Below are positions 8,469-17,987 of a DNA stretch of 64,000 nucleotides, piece by piece. Origin of the DNA: Vibrio hangzhouensis (GTDB lineage Bacteria > Pseudomonadota > Gammaproteobacteria > Enterobacterales > Vibrionaceae); the NCBI RefSeq assembly GCF_900107935.1, contig NZ_FNVG01000002.1, positions 248,001 to 312,000 on the forward strand, in the 5' to 3' direction. A program made the translations under genes and the position numbers. Each line of letters opens with the position of its first letter. The first letter of the stretch is position 1. The notes below the pieces were generated by a model that saw only the letters and a list, made by a program, of their open reading frames with translations, did not search any database and was not told the origin of the DNA.

Positions 8469-10049
8469 ATGCCAATGAATAACATACATTCGATTGCACA
8501 AATGGAACACCTTCTTCTGAATTCAATGTACGAGATCAGTCGAGAACTCAACAGTAGCCTGAATTACTGTGAATCAACCAGTCGAGTACTACGCATACTT
8601 CATGAAGAATGCGGTTTACTATGTGGGGTGCTCGCTATTAAAGACTTAGAACGAAACATCATGCTGGTAAAATCTGTCCACTCGCCCTACAGTGATGATG
8701 CGCTCGACACCAACGTAAGTTATAAAGCAGGGGAAGGCGTCATCGGTGAGTTCTTGCTTCAAAACTCGACCATCGTTATTCGTGACCTCAGTAAAGATAT
8801 GCGTTTTGCAAATAAACTTGCTCTCTATGACTACACCAAGCCATTTATCTGTGTGCCATTAAAAGACTCCTCAAACCACACAATTGGAGCGCTCTCTGCC
8901 CAACCTTTATATAGCTCAGATGACTACATTTCCGTTTTGTGCCGATTTCTCGAAATGATCGCGAGCTTAATAGCGAAGAATGTGTTGCTTGCACACCAGG
9001 TAGAGAACAAACAGGTACAACTACTGAAAGAGCGTGATGGACTGCGCAGAAAGATTCGCAACAACTATAGCTTTGACAATTTAGTGGGTCATACCCAAGC
9101 CATGCGTCAAATCTTTGAGCAAGTTCGGTTAGTTTCCAAATGGGACTCCACCGTTCTGTTACGCGGTGAGTCAGGGACAGGTAAAGAAGTCATCGCCAAC
9201 GCTATCCATTACAATTCATCTCGATCAAACAACACCTTTGTGAAGCTGAACTGCGCTGCCCTACCCGACAACCTTTTGGAATCTGAGTTATTTGGTCACG
9301 AAAAAGGCGCATTCACTGGTGCTGTTAAACAGCGTAAGGGGCGGTTTGAAATGGCTCACAATGGGACGATATTCCTTGATGAGATAGGGGAAACCAGCCC
9401 CGCATTTCAAGCCAAGCTATTGCGTGTAATCCAGGAGCAAGAATTCGAGCGTGTGGGTGGTACCGATACTATTTCGGTAGACGTTAGGATTATTGCCGCC
9501 ACCAACCGTAATCTAGAAGCTGAGGTAGCAAACGACAGCTTCCGAGAAGATCTCTACTATCGCCTTAACGTCATGCCCATGCAATTACCACCGTTACGAG
9601 AACGACTTCCAGACATCCCAGACCTGGTTGAATTTATGATAAACAATCTAAGCAAAAAGCAAAAACGTAAGCTTTCGATCACCGATGCTGCGCTTCGGGT
9701 ACTCATGTCCCATTCCTGGCCAGGCAATGTTCGCGAGCTTCAAAATACTATTGAGCGCGCAGCGATACTGACGGAGTCAGGTGTCATCGAGCAAAATGTG
9801 ATCTTATTCCCCGATAAGCCATCCATGGTAATGCCGCTCAGCGGGCAACTAAACAAACAACACCAAGAGCGACCTAAACCGATAGCTGAAGTTGGGAGGT
9901 TTACCCCTTCCGATGAACGTCAAGCCGTCATTGATGCTCTAGAGCAAACAGGCTGGGTAAAAGCCAAAGCGGCTCGATTGTTGAACATGACACCGCGACA
10001 AATCGCCTATCGAATCCAAATTATGAACATCGATATGAAGCAGTTGTGA
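8469..10049 (+). CDS. nifA: Nif-specific sigma-54 activator NifA
   Basis: A 526-residue enhancer-binding protein. The order is an N-terminal GAF domain (about 20-180), an AAA+ domain with Walker A GESGTGKE (about 232), the sigma-54 contact loop GAFTGA (about 281) and Walker B IFLDEIGE, and a C-terminal Fis-type HTH (about 485-526) ending MTPRQIAYRIQ. The linker before the HTH lacks the cysteine cluster of oxygen-sensitive NifA proteins, consistent with control through NifL. The NifA sites found across the window are its expected targets. Confidence 0.96.
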   Translation: MPMNNIHSIAQMEHLLLNSMYEISRELNSSLNYCESTSRVLRILHEECGLLCGVLAIKDLERNIMLVKSVHSPYSDDALDTNVSYKAGEGVIGEFLLQNSTIVIRDLSKDMRFANKLALYDYTKPFICVPLKDSSNHTIGALSAQPLYSSDDYISVLCRFLEMIASLIAKNVLLAHQVENKQVQLLKERDGLRRKIRNNYSFDNLVGHTQAMRQIFEQVRLVSKWDSTVLLRGESGTGKEVIANAIHYNSSRSNNTFVKLNCAALPDNLLESELFGHEKGAFTGAVKQRKGRFEMAHNGTIFLDEIGETSPAFQAKLLRVIQEQEFERVGGTDTISVDVRIIAATNRNLEAEVANDSFREDLYYRLNVMPMQLPPLRERLPDIPDLVEFMINNLSKKQKRKLSITDAALRVLMSHSWPGNVRELQNTIERAAILTESGVIEQNVILFPDKPSMVMPLSGQLNKQHQERPKPIAEVGRFTPSDERQAVIDALEQTGWVKAKAARLLNMTPRQIAYRIQIMNIDMKQL

Positions 10050-10054
10050 GGCAT

Positions 10055-10070
10055 TGTCAGGTTTAGAACA
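10055..10070. promoter_or_regulatory. NifA upstream activator site for nifB
   Basis: TGTCAGGTTTAGAACA fits TGT-N10-ACA, just after the nifA stop codon and about 75 bp from the nifB -24/-12 element. Confidence 0.75.
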
Positions 10071-10130
10071 ATTGTCATAACAATGACTTTAAAGAAATGA
10101 CTAAATATATGTTTTTATTATAAATTAATA

Positions 10131-10146
10131 AGGTACAGGTCTTGCA
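10131..10146 (+). promoter_or_regulatory. Sigma-54 promoter of nifB
   Basis: AGGTACAGGTCTTGCA carries GG (10132-10133) and GC (10144-10145) at the 10-base spacing, about 40 bp upstream of the nifB start. Confidence 0.7.
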
Positions 10147-10184
10147 GCACTCTTCTCAATAACGACTTATAGAAGAGGTGATTT

Positions 10185-11516
10185 ATGCCAATAGAATCTA
10201 AAGCAAACAGTGAAAGCCCGAGGACCAAAGTTAGCCATTTTTTTCGAAAGGAAATTCAAGAAAAGATCGAGCAGCATCCATGTTATTCAAAGAATGCGCA
10301 TCAATATGCTCGAATTCATCTACCTGTAGCACCAGCGTGTAATATTCAATGTCACTACTGTAATCGAAAATATGACTGCAGTAACGAATCTCGCCCTGGC
10401 GTGGTATCCCGCCTTGTTGATCCACAAGGTGCATTTAAGCGCTTTAGTGCCATTGCCAGCCGCTCACCTAATCTATCCGTTGTTGGGATTGCAGGCCCAG
10501 GCGATGCGCTCGCGAATCCTGCGGCTACATTCAAAACGCTGGAACTCGTTCGTCAACATGCTCCCGACGTACAACTTTGTATATCAACAAACGGTCTCGC
10601 ACTCGTCGACTATATCGATCAACTGCTAGCGGCAGGAGTGAATCATCTCACCATCACAATTAACTGCATTGATCCACACATTGGCAGCAAAATATACCCA
10701 TGGATCTACTTTGATCATCAGAGACTCAAAGGGCTTGAAGCGGCATCGACCCTAATCAAACGCCAACTTGAAGGACTCGAAGCCGCTGCCCAAGCAGGGA
10801 TGCTTGTCAAGGTCAACACCGTTCTAATACCCGGGGTCAATGATTCACACATTGAGACCGTTGCAGAGAAAGTCAGTCAATTGGGCGCTATGCTCCACAA
10901 TATCATGCCGCTCATTTCTGAGCCGGAACACGGTACGTACTTCGGGGTGACTGGACAAGCCGCCCCTAACGAGCAACAACTAGAACAAGCGCGCCAAGAT
11001 TCTGCCAAACACCTTGCTCAAATGACTCACTGCCAACAATGCAGAGCAGATGCTGTTGGCACCCTTGGAGAGCCTTGTGGAACAGCAGAAACAGCACAGG
11101 TTGTATCGAAAGCGCTCTATCGTGTCGCGATTGCTCACCAAAATCAATCTATTGAAAAAGTCATTCAGACACACTTTGGCTATGCCGATAGATTCGACAT
11201 TTATGTTTTGGACCATGAACAATCGCAGTTTATCTTCGAAGAAACCCGCATAGCCTCAAAATACTGCCATGGGCCAAGCGATTGCAGCGAGAACGAGGAG
11301 TACAAATCATTGCTAATGGAAACCATTAAAGACTGCCAAACCGTTCTATGCTCCCGAATTGGCATTACCCCATGGCGACAGTTAGAAAGCTTTGGCATTG
11401 CACCTAATATCGATTTTGCTTTTTCGGACGTCGATAGCGCTCTGTCCGAGCTGGCACTAAAAATTGAACTTGATATCCTAAAAGAGGCTAAACATGAAGT
11501 ACGTCATTACGGATAA
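10185..11516 (+). CDS. nifB: FeMo-cofactor biosynthesis radical SAM protein NifB
   Basis: A 443-residue SAM radical enzyme that makes NifB-co, the 8Fe-9S-C precursor of FeMo-co. The radical SAM motif CNIQCHYC is at residues 52-59, preceded by RIHLPVAPA. The C-terminal third (about 310-430) is a NifX-like cluster-binding domain fused to the SAM core, the usual gammaproteobacterial arrangement. An AGAGGTG Shine-Dalgarno precedes the ATG. It is transcribed from its own sigma-54 promoter with the ferredoxin gene that overlaps its 3' end. Confidence 0.95.
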   Translation: MPIESKANSESPRTKVSHFFRKEIQEKIEQHPCYSKNAHQYARIHLPVAPACNIQCHYCNRKYDCSNESRPGVVSRLVDPQGAFKRFSAIASRSPNLSVVGIAGPGDALANPAATFKTLELVRQHAPDVQLCISTNGLALVDYIDQLLAAGVNHLTITINCIDPHIGSKIYPWIYFDHQRLKGLEAASTLIKRQLEGLEAAAQAGMLVKVNTVLIPGVNDSHIETVAEKVSQLGAMLHNIMPLISEPEHGTYFGVTGQAAPNEQQLEQARQDSAKHLAQMTHCQQCRADAVGTLGEPCGTAETAQVVSKALYRVAIAHQNQSIEKVIQTHFGYADRFDIYVLDHEQSQFIFEETRIASKYCHGPSDCSENEEYKSLLMETIKDCQTVLCSRIGITPWRQLESFGIAPNIDFAFSDVDSALSELALKIELDILKEAKHEVRHYG

Positions 11517-11742
11517 ATGCATCGGCTGCCACGCCTGTAAACTGGTTTGCCCCAGCCACGCCATCTTTAAAAAAACCGATGATGAACGCTTTTTTGCGAT
11601 TCACCCTAATCGATGCAGTGGCTGTGTTGGCAGCTTCGAACACCCTCAATGCACTTCTATTTGCCCAGTTGAAGAAGCCATTGTCGACCAGGTCGGCAAG
11701 GTTATGAATCCTAAAGGCAGCCTGACAGGATTGTCTGTTTAA
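11494..11742 (+). CDS. fdxN: nif-linked 2[4Fe-4S] ferredoxin (FdxN type)
   Basis: An 82-residue ferredoxin with one classical motif (CIGCHACKLVCP) and a second with a long insert (CSGCVGSFEHPQCTSICP, C-x2-C-x8-C-x3-C). This spacing is typical of the small ferredoxins encoded next to nifB. The start lies inside the nifB coding end (23-bp overlap), implying coupled translation. In other diazotrophs such ferredoxins supply electrons to NifB or nitrogenase; which one it serves here is an inference. Confidence 0.85.
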   Translation: MKYVITDKCIGCHACKLVCPSHAIFKKTDDERFFAIHPNRCSGCVGSFEHPQCTSICPVEEAIVDQVGKVMNPKGSLTGLSV

Positions 11743-11764
11743 GTATGAAGCGTTAGTAACCCAG

Positions 11765-11789
11765 ACTGCGCGGGAATGCTTGGCGCAGT
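11765..11789 (+). terminator. Inverted repeat after nifB-fdxN
   Basis: ACTGCGC (11765-11771) pairs with GCGCAGT (11783-11789), followed only by TTTGAGG, so it is a weak terminator candidate for nifB-fdxN. The remaining sequence to 12046 shows no gene I can support. Confidence 0.35.
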
Positions 11790-12046
11790 TTGAGGAAATG
11801 AGGTCTTGTAACCAGTCGCGCAGATATTGGAGAAGGGAAGAATTAATTGGGTAGCAGGGCCTTGGGATTAAAAGTAGCTCAGCAACGTATGTTATGAATT
11901 TTTAGCTTCAAGAGTTACCAACCGCTGTTCTAAGCGAGTGATAGTGGCAATTGGAAAGCCAGAGGAAGATATCACTGGTTTGCTCGAATATGGTCAAGAA
12001 TAGGCTTCTCGCTAAACTAAACTGGTGACGTGTTCGCTGTAATTAG

Positions 12047-12092
12047 ATTCCCTTGCTGGAACCCTTCGCCTTAATAATGCCAGCAAGGGAAT
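12047..12092. terminator. Strong hairpin between fdxN and nifQ (convergent ends)
   Basis: A perfect 13-bp stem (ATTCCCTTGCTGG at 12047-12059 with its complement at 12080-12092, 20-base loop) lies in the gap between the convergent nifB-fdxN and nifQ transcripts. Neither side has a clear T-run, so it may be an mRNA 3'-end stabiliser or a factor-dependent terminator. Confidence 0.5.
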
Positions 12093-12146
12093 GAAAACAT
12101 TTCGAAATGACACTTCGTCTCTCTCTTGACAGAGTAGAAGTAGGAA

Positions 12147-12677
12147 CTAATTAATAAAACAGTCACTATAACTACTGCACTCTTCGCAACTGGGTGCTCG
12201 GCAAACGTAGTCTCCACCCTGCTCACATAACTGACGATAGAAGAAGCGTTTCCAACGCATATGATGTTGATTTTTTTGATGTAACTCTGGATAGTAGAAA
12301 CGAATTAACTCTCCCAATACCCGCCGATTTGGTAAGCCTAGATCTGACCATAAATGACTCGAACCTAAACATGTATGAGCAACAACCTGCGTCAATTCTG
12401 ATAAGTAGTGACAATCCGAACGGCCATAAGATCTTAACAACTGTACAATTTGTTGCTTCTCATCTTCTCGTTGTGAAAAAAGCAGTCGGTAGGTCAATCT
12501 TTGAGGACCCTGGTGTACGGTACTTTCGGGCAAAGTTCCTTGTTGGACTGCGTTGTTATAAAGGTGCTCAAAACGCTTTTGATCGAGCCCCATAAAAGGA
12601 GGCTGGGCGGTTTTACCCTCACAATAGGCTTTTAGCATAGGGCGCCAAAATGTCTCTAATTCATACGTTTTTGTCAC
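12147..12677 (-). CDS. nifQ: Molybdenum-donating protein NifQ
   Basis: A 176-residue NifQ family protein. The C-terminus has the diagnostic cysteine pattern CRAPSCEECSSYSDC (C-x4-C-x2-C-x5-C), which binds the Mo-Fe-S cluster used to hand molybdenum to the NifEN/NifH maturation complex. It lies 27 bp downstream of modC, so molybdate import and intracellular molybdenum delivery appear to be on one transcript. No terminator separates it from modC. Confidence 0.92.
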   Translation of the reverse strand: MTKTYELETFWRPMLKAYCEGKTAQPPFMGLDQKRFEHLYNNAVQQGTLPESTVHQGPQRLTYRLLFSQREDEKQQIVQLLRSYGRSDCHYLSELTQVVAHTCLGSSHLWSDLGLPNRRVLGELIRFYYPELHQKNQHHMRWKRFFYRQLCEQGGDYVCRAPSCEECSSYSDCFIN

Positions 12678-12704
12678 AATACCATTCCCCTTCGAGTGTA
12701 TGAG

Positions 12705-13784
12705 CTAACAAATCGCTACGGACTTTATCTGAGCCCATACAGATTGACCGAGTTTTAGTTGGAGTTGCTGTACCGAGCGCTGAGTTATAAGCGCGAGTAG
12801 TCGACTTTTGTTGGAGAGTTCCAGCACAACACTTTGCTCCCCCTTTTTTCTGGCCGGTGCACAGTCAATGATCTTAGCTGGCAAGACATTTAAAATTGAT
12901 GTTCGTACTGGCTCTATCAACGAAATGCTGACATCCGAAGCCAGCACGCGACAACGGTGGGTTTCCCCTATCTCGCCAACATGCTGGGGGATAAATAGCG
13001 GTACGTTCCCCTCTGCGCTGAGAGCCGTTATCTGATCTTGATAATGATGCATCACTCGAGCCTCTATCACGCTGCCCATCTCCTCTCCGAACAAGGATTC
13101 AAATTTGGGATCCGCCATAATTTTTTGAACGGTTCCACACGCCACTACTTGTCCTTTTTCAAACAAAACCAAGTAATCAGCAAGGCGAGTCACTTCTGCG
13201 ACACTGTGAGTGACATAAATGATCGGAATGGACAACTCTCGATGTAGTTTTTCTAAATAAGGAAGGATTTCAGCTTTAAGGCCATTATCCAGCGCCGATA
13301 ATGGCTCATCCATGAGCAGTAATTTGGGGGAAGTCAACAGCGCTCGCGCAATAGCAACCCGTTGACTCTCTCCCCCTGACAAATTATGGGTCCTGCGATT
13401 CAGTAGCTGACCAATCCCGAGTAGATCGCAAATTGTCTGTTTATCGACTTTTTGTGCTTGAGCACCCACCCGCCTTCTACCGAACTCGAGGTTTTCATCG
13501 ACCGTTAGGTGTGGAAAAAGACCTGGCTGCTGAAACACATAACCGAGTTCTCTTTGATAAGTCGGAACGAAGTGCCTTCGACGATTGTCTTGCCAAACTT
13601 CGCCCCCAAGAGAGAAATAACCTTGTGTTTGCTTGTCCAAACCAGCAATCGCTCTTAAGCACGTGGTCTTACCCGAACCCGAGCGCCCGAATAAAACCGT
13701 CACCCCCTTAGCAGGAAGGGATAAATCAACCGCTAGGTGAAAATCGGAATACGCAACTTCAAACTGAGCTCGCATGACTCCCAT
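12705..13784 (-). CDS. modC: Molybdate ABC transporter ATP-binding protein ModC
   Basis: A 359-residue ATPase. Walker A is GRSGSGKTT (about residues 32-40), the signature is LSGGESQRVAIARAL, and Walker B is LLLMDEPLSALD. The C-terminal region (about 285-355) is a TOBE/Mop-type molybdate-binding domain, typical of ModC. The ORF starts 9 bp after modB. Its embedding in the nif operon makes it a likely nitrogenase-dedicated copy. Confidence 0.92.
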   Translation of the reverse strand: MGVMRAQFEVAYSDFHLAVDLSLPAKGVTVLFGRSGSGKTTCLRAIAGLDKQTQGYFSLGGEVWQDNRRRHFVPTYQRELGYVFQQPGLFPHLTVDENLEFGRRRVGAQAQKVDKQTICDLLGIGQLLNRRTHNLSGGESQRVAIARALLTSPKLLLMDEPLSALDNGLKAEILPYLEKLHRELSIPIIYVTHSVAEVTRLADYLVLFEKGQVVACGTVQKIMADPKFESLFGEEMGSVIEARVMHHYQDQITALSAEGNVPLFIPQHVGEIGETHRCRVLASDVSISLIEPVRTSILNVLPAKIIDCAPARKKGEQSVVLELSNKSRLLALITQRSVQQLQLKLGQSVWAQIKSVAIC

Positions 13785-13793
13785 ACAACTCTC

Positions 13794-14471
13794 CTATTGA
13801 CCCAAATGCCTGTAGCGACTGTTCAACCAATACATCACTAACAAAGAAGCAAATGAGAACAACACCATGCCCCCAGCCAAGATATGCGCTTTTTCGAACT
13901 CTAGCGCCTCGGCGTAGTTATATATTTCCACTGATATCACTTGTGTCTTACCCGGTACATTGCCACCAATCATCAATACCACGCCAAATTCGCCAAGCGT
14001 ATGACAAAAGCCCATGATCGCCGCAGAGAAAATGCCAGGCCATGCAAGGGGTAACGTAACGGAGCGAAAACTGTCTAGTGGAGAAGCTCGTAGCGTTGCA
14101 GCCACCTCTAATGGTTTTTTACCGATCGCATCAAAGGAGTTTTGCAGCGGCTGAAGCACAAAGGGCAAAGAGTGCACAATGCAAGCAATCGCGATACCTG
14201 AAAAAGAAAACGCAAGTTGTGGTAAGCCCAACCACGCAACCAATTGACCGACAGGTCCATTCGGACCTACTAGCAACAACAAATAGAAGCCCAGTACGGT
14301 AGGAGGCAGCACCATTGGCATTGTAAATAACGCTATGACCAACGGTTTCAATCGGCTGGATGTAATAGAGAGCCACCAAGCGACTGGGATGGCGATTAAT
14401 AGCACCCATACTGTCACGACCGCTGCCAGTTTAAGAGTGATGAAAACAACACTGGGGTCCAAATCCCACAT
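13794..14471 (-). CDS. modB: Molybdate ABC transporter permease ModB
   Basis: A 225-residue inner-membrane permease with about five helices and the ABC-coupling EAA loop (EVAATLRASPLDSFRSV, about residues 120-136). The TLGEFGVVLMIGGN segment is characteristic of ModB and related oxyanion permeases. It lies between modA and modC with short gaps of 15 and 9 bp. Confidence 0.93.
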   Translation of the reverse strand: MWDLDPSVVFITLKLAAVVTVWVLLIAIPVAWWLSITSSRLKPLVIALFTMPMVLPPTVLGFYLLLLVGPNGPVGQLVAWLGLPQLAFSFSGIAIACIVHSLPFVLQPLQNSFDAIGKKPLEVAATLRASPLDSFRSVTLPLAWPGIFSAAIMGFCHTLGEFGVVLMIGGNVPGKTQVISVEIYNYAEALEFEKAHILAGGMVLFSFASLLVMYWLNSRYRHLGQ

Positions 14472-14486
14472 ATCGAACCTCTCTGT

Positions 14487-15233
14487 TTAGCGGTAGCCAA
14501 ACTCTTGAATGATCGCCTTAGCTTGAGGTGTACGCAGATAGGCCATAAACGCTTTAGCCGCTGGGTTTTCGATGCCATGCCTAAGTAACACTGCGTCTTG
14601 CTTTATTGGCTCATAAAGAGAATCAGGTATTTTCCAATACGTCCCGGGTAACAGCTCACCATCTCGTATCACTTGTGACATCGCGAGAAAGCCTAATTCA
14701 GCATTTCCTGTGACAACATACTGATAGGTTGGGTTGAGTCCTTTACCCATCACAACTTTGGGCTTGAGCTTGTGGGAAAGATCCAACGTCTCCAATACCT
14801 GAGTGGCCGCCACGCCATAAGGCGCAACTTTGGGGTTCGCGATAGCAATATGGAGAAATTTCCCTTCTTGCAAATAAGTGACTGCGTCGCTGTAGAGATC
14901 CTTAATTGGCGACCAAAGCACAATACGCCCTTCGGCATATGTCATCTGCCCAGTCGCCAGGCTTTCATTCACCAATGCTGCCGGGCGCTTTTGGTCACCA
15001 GATAAAAACACATCATAGGGCGCGCCATTTTTAACTTGGGAGAAAATCTGGCCCGATGACCCTGTACTAATCACCAGTTGGTGGCCCGTTGCTTCGTGGA
15101 AGCTATCGGTCATGGCGAGAAGAGGCCGGTTAAAATTGTTTGCAACCGCGACAAACACTTCCTCGGCATAACAATTCGACGTTATTCCGAAAATAAAAGG
15201 TAGCACTAGCAAACTAATCCTTTGTTTAAACAT
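14487..15233 (-). CDS. modA: Molybdate-binding periplasmic protein ModA
   Basis: A 248-residue periplasmic binding protein with a signal peptide ending at about CYA (residues 21-23). The ISTGSSGQIFSQVKNGAP segment is the ModA substrate loop, and VALRH-like and YRTPQA regions close the C-terminal lobe. It begins 16 bp after nifM, indicating that modABC is read from the nifU promoter. Tungstate is a possible second ligand, as for other ModA proteins. Confidence 0.93.
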   Translation of the reverse strand: MFKQRISLLVLPFIFGITSNCYAEEVFVAVANNFNRPLLAMTDSFHEATGHQLVISTGSSGQIFSQVKNGAPYDVFLSGDQKRPAALVNESLATGQMTYAEGRIVLWSPIKDLYSDAVTYLQEGKFLHIAIANPKVAPYGVAATQVLETLDLSHKLKPKVVMGKGLNPTYQYVVTGNAELGFLAMSQVIRDGELLPGTYWKIPDSLYEPIKQDAVLLRHGIENPAAKAFMAYLRTPQAKAIIQEFGYR

Positions 15234-15249
15234 AGTAACTCCCTCTAAC

Positions 15250-16083
15250 TTAACGTGTTAACTGTGCCATCCATTGGCGCTGCATAAATGATTTGGCACG
15301 GGTGTTATGTCGCTCTTGCAAAAATGGCCACACCTCATCAAATGGTGCAACATAAGGTGGTTTTTCGTCATGACAAACAATAAGGTGATAGCCAACTTCG
15401 GTTTCGATGGGTTCGCTGACTTTGTCTCTGTCTAACCCCGAAAGCTGCTCAACGATCTCTGGGTATAACTTGCCTTCTTCACACCAGCCGAGAAGACCAT
15501 CTTCCAGCGCACTGGGGCACTCTGAATGCTCCAGCGCCAATTGGCCAAAATCCACATAGTTACACTGTTGTCGTACCTTGCTGATTCTTTCTAATGCGTT
15601 TTCTCTATGGTTTTCCTCAAACTCTGGGTTGATGGTGATCAGGATTTGACTTAGCTTCCATGTGCGACCTCGAGAAAAGTCAATTTTGTGCTTTTCGTAG
15701 TATTCCAGCGCCTGAGCACGTGGCAGTTCAGGAACAGATTCAGACACCTTTTCGAGCACCTTGTCACAATGCAACTCTCTCTTGAGAGCCGATTTCAAAC
15801 CATCCTGTGTTAAATCTTGAACATCCATCAGTACTTGAAACTGGCTCATAGACTCACATTGATTGACACACGTTTGATACGCCTGTTCAATGTCGGTGTC
15901 TGACACAACGATAGATTGTGCTTCGTCACTACTGAGAATACGGTTTTGCAGGTGATACAGGCGTTCAACGTTGTGTTCCAACTCCTTCTGTTGTGTCTCA
16001 TTCAAGAACTCAGGGTTGAGTTTAAACGTCTCCGTGGCCAGTTTAATGGATAGATACAGCCGGATTTGCTTGTCCATAAGCAC
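15250..16083 (-). CDS. nifM: Nitrogenase Fe-protein maturation factor NifM
   Basis: A 277-residue PpiC/parvulin-type peptidyl-prolyl isomerase. The rotamase domain lies in the second half (about 140-250) and shows FGQLALEHSECPSALEDGLLG-like parvulin features and VGYHLIVCHDEKPP. The N-terminal half is helical and family-specific. NifM is required for folding of NifH, and possibly NifV, in gammaproteobacteria. Its place as the last nif gene before modABC matches nifUSVWZM order. Confidence 0.9.
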   Translation of the reverse strand: MLMDKQIRLYLSIKLATETFKLNPEFLNETQQKELEHNVERLYHLQNRILSSDEAQSIVVSDTDIEQAYQTCVNQCESMSQFQVLMDVQDLTQDGLKSALKRELHCDKVLEKVSESVPELPRAQALEYYEKHKIDFSRGRTWKLSQILITINPEFEENHRENALERISKVRQQCNYVDFGQLALEHSECPSALEDGLLGWCEEGKLYPEIVEQLSGLDRDKVSEPIETEVGYHLIVCHDEKPPYVAPFDEVWPFLQERHNTRAKSFMQRQWMAQLTR

Positions 16084-16103
16084 TCCTGTTTTTTCTTTTA
16101 ATG

Positions 16104-16574
16104 CTAGGTTAGCTCCGCCTCAACGACCTTCGCATCGACTTTCACGTAGTAGCCGCCAACAGCGATTTCATATTCCAGTTGACCCGTATCTAGGTCTCTA
16201 AACACGCGTTGTACTTCGACCAAATCACCTTTGACCGCGATAATGTCGTCTCTCACCTTCAGTGCTAGTGTTAATCGAGCCTTGTCGAGAGAACGAAAAA
16301 GGCATGGAACCCACTCCAGGTTGACGTCTATCAGTTCCGTCTCTTTAATCCCAACCAATAGGTTTCGCGCTGGAAAAAATACTTGATAGACAATTTGATT
16401 CTGCAAGTAATAACCTGAGCTTCGAACTTCTCCCACAGCGCCTTGTTCCGCTAACAAATCACCTTTGTTTAACTCAGAAAAACTGCCATCGTTGCGCACA
16501 TTACGAATCAAGCGAACCTGACTCCCCACTGGAAACTTCGCATCCCAACACTCCATAGCGTCACTCCATTTCAA
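16104..16574 (-). CDS. nifZ: P-cluster maturation protein NifZ
   Basis: A 156-residue NifZ protein, recognisable from FPVGSQVRLIRNVRNDG near the N-terminus and GEVRSSGYYLQNQIVYQVFF. NifZ helps convert the second pair of 4Fe-4S clusters into the P-cluster of the MoFe protein. The start overlaps the nifW stop by 4 bp. A second half (about 85-155) repeats the same small beta-barrel-like pattern (GDLVEVQRVFRD, YEIAVGGYYVKV), as in gammaproteobacterial NifZ. Confidence 0.88.
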   Translation of the reverse strand: MKWSDAMECWDAKFPVGSQVRLIRNVRNDGSFSELNKGDLLAEQGAVGEVRSSGYYLQNQIVYQVFFPARNLLVGIKETELIDVNLEWVPCLFRSLDKARLTLALKVRDDIIAVKGDLVEVQRVFRDLDTGQLEYEIAVGGYYVKVDAKVVEAELT

Positions 16575-16846
16575 TCGTCACACTCTGTACAGTGAGCGCA
16601 GTTACTGCTTGCCAAAGGTAAGTGACTTCCTAACAACAAATCTCTATAGGCCAAATTAAGCGCCTTCTTATAGGCTAAGTAACCCCTTGGCTCGGGCATA
16701 CCCTCTAGTGCTCGGTGAAAGTTTCTAAGCAGTGCAATACGCTTAGAAGCGACAATTTCCGGGTCAAAGTTCACCTTGAAGTAGCCCAGAAAATCCTCCG
16801 CTGATGACAGAGAGGCAAGTGACGCGTCAAACTCTTCAGGTTCCAT
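16571..16846 (-). CDS. nifW: Nitrogenase stabilising protein NifW
   Basis: A 91-residue protein of the NifW family. It contains LSSAEDFLGYFKVNFDP and the RIALLRNFHRALEG core that defines the family. NifW associates with the MoFe protein and helps maturation or oxygen protection. The C-terminus ends in a cysteine-containing tail (NCAHCTECDD), which is a little unusual and could bind a metal. It lies between nifV and nifZ. Confidence 0.87.
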   Translation of the reverse strand: MEPEEFDASLASLSSAEDFLGYFKVNFDPEIVASKRIALLRNFHRALEGMPEPRGYLAYKKALNLAYRDLLLGSHLPLASSNCAHCTECDD

Positions 16847-16857
16847 ATTTTCCTCTC

Positions 16858-17976
16858 CTATGCGCAGATTTGCCGCTCTAAAAGCCGACGAAGGTCGTCA
16901 TTTGATGGGGTACACTTGTTAACTTCTGCCCATTCACGCAGTGACAACCTAAGCTCATCGCATTGACTGGGATCTAACTCATGACCTAACTGGTGGTAAA
17001 TAGAATTAATTGCCCGTCGCCCTGAATGCTTGCCAAGCACAAACTCATGGTCACGCCCTACCAGTTTTGGCGAAAAACCTTCATAGTTGGCGCCACTTTT
17101 AAGCATGCCGTCTATGTGAACTCCAGACTCGTGCATAAAAATCGTATCGCCGACAATGGCTTTTTGTGGCCCTAGTTGACGTCCAGCTGCGCTCATCACA
17201 TAGTGGCACAGCGGCGGCAGCGCCTGTAACGTGATATTGGTTTCACCTTTATTAAGCACTGACATCGCTACCGCCACTTCCTCCAAGGCAGCATTGCCAG
17301 CTCGCTCCCCCAAACCGTTGAGTGTGGTATTGACTGATGTCGCACCCGCATCAATCGCCGCCAGCGTATTCGCGGTGGCCAGCCCCAAATCGTTATGGGC
17401 ATGCATTTCAATTTGCAGATCACTTCGCGCTTTGAGTTGGGCAATTTTTCGATATGTTGCATTTGGGTCAAGTATGCCAAGCGTGTCGGCAAAACGAAGA
17501 CGTTTCACCCCCCACTTTGCCGCGTGCTCAGCAAGCAAAAATATCAATGACATCTCTGCTCGCGAAGCGTCCTCCATACCAAGACAAACATCAAACCCCA
17601 TGTCTAAAGCCGTTTTCACATGTGACTCACAATGAGCAATTAATCGTTCGGGCGTCAGTCCGAGTTTGTGGTGTATCTGCTGGTGTGAAACTGGGGCTGA
17701 TAAGTCCACCCAATCAAGTCCGAGATACTGTGCACACTGTAAGTCATACTGTTTCATGCGGCACCAAGCCATGGTACGCGAGTCGCTCAACGAGGATGCG
17801 ATTGCACGTATGGTGTCTTGTTCCGCGTTCCCCATCGCGGGAATACCGATCTCAAGCTCTGGCACTCCAGCGGCTTCCAGTCCCAGAGCAATGGCTACTT
17901 TTTCCTCAGTCGAAAACGCCACGCCAGGACTTTGCTCACCATCACGCAACGTAGTGTCATTGATAGTTACAGACAT
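16858..17976 (-). CDS. nifV: Homocitrate synthase NifV
   Basis: A 372-residue enzyme of the HMG-CoA lyase-like/isopropylmalate synthase family that condenses acetyl-CoA and 2-oxoglutarate to homocitrate, the organic ligand of FeMo-co. The N-terminal [16 protein letters not shown] motif holds the catalytic base and metal ligand, and [12 protein letters not shown] and [15 protein letters not shown] are the metal and active-site loops. The length suits the short NifV form without the regulatory leucine-binding domain. It is 11 bp downstream of nifS. Confidence 0.94.
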   Translation of the reverse strand: MSVTINDTTLRDGEQSPGVAFSTEEKVAIALGLEAAGVPELEIGIPAMGNAEQDTIRAIASSLSDSRTMAWCRMKQYDLQCAQYLGLDWVDLSAPVSHQQIHHKLGLTPERLIAHCESHVKTALDMGFDVCLGMEDASRAEMSLIFLLAEHAAKWGVKRLRFADTLGILDPNATYRKIAQLKARSDLQIEMHAHNDLGLATANTLAAIDAGATSVNTTLNGLGERAGNAALEEVAVAMSVLNKGETNITLQALPPLCHYVMSAAGRQLGPQKAIVGDTIFMHESGVHIDGMLKSGANYEGFSPKLVGRDHEFVLGKHSGRRAINSIYHQLGHELDPSQCDELRLSLREWAEVNKCTPSNDDLRRLLERQICA

Positions 17977-17987
17977 GCTTCCGCCCC

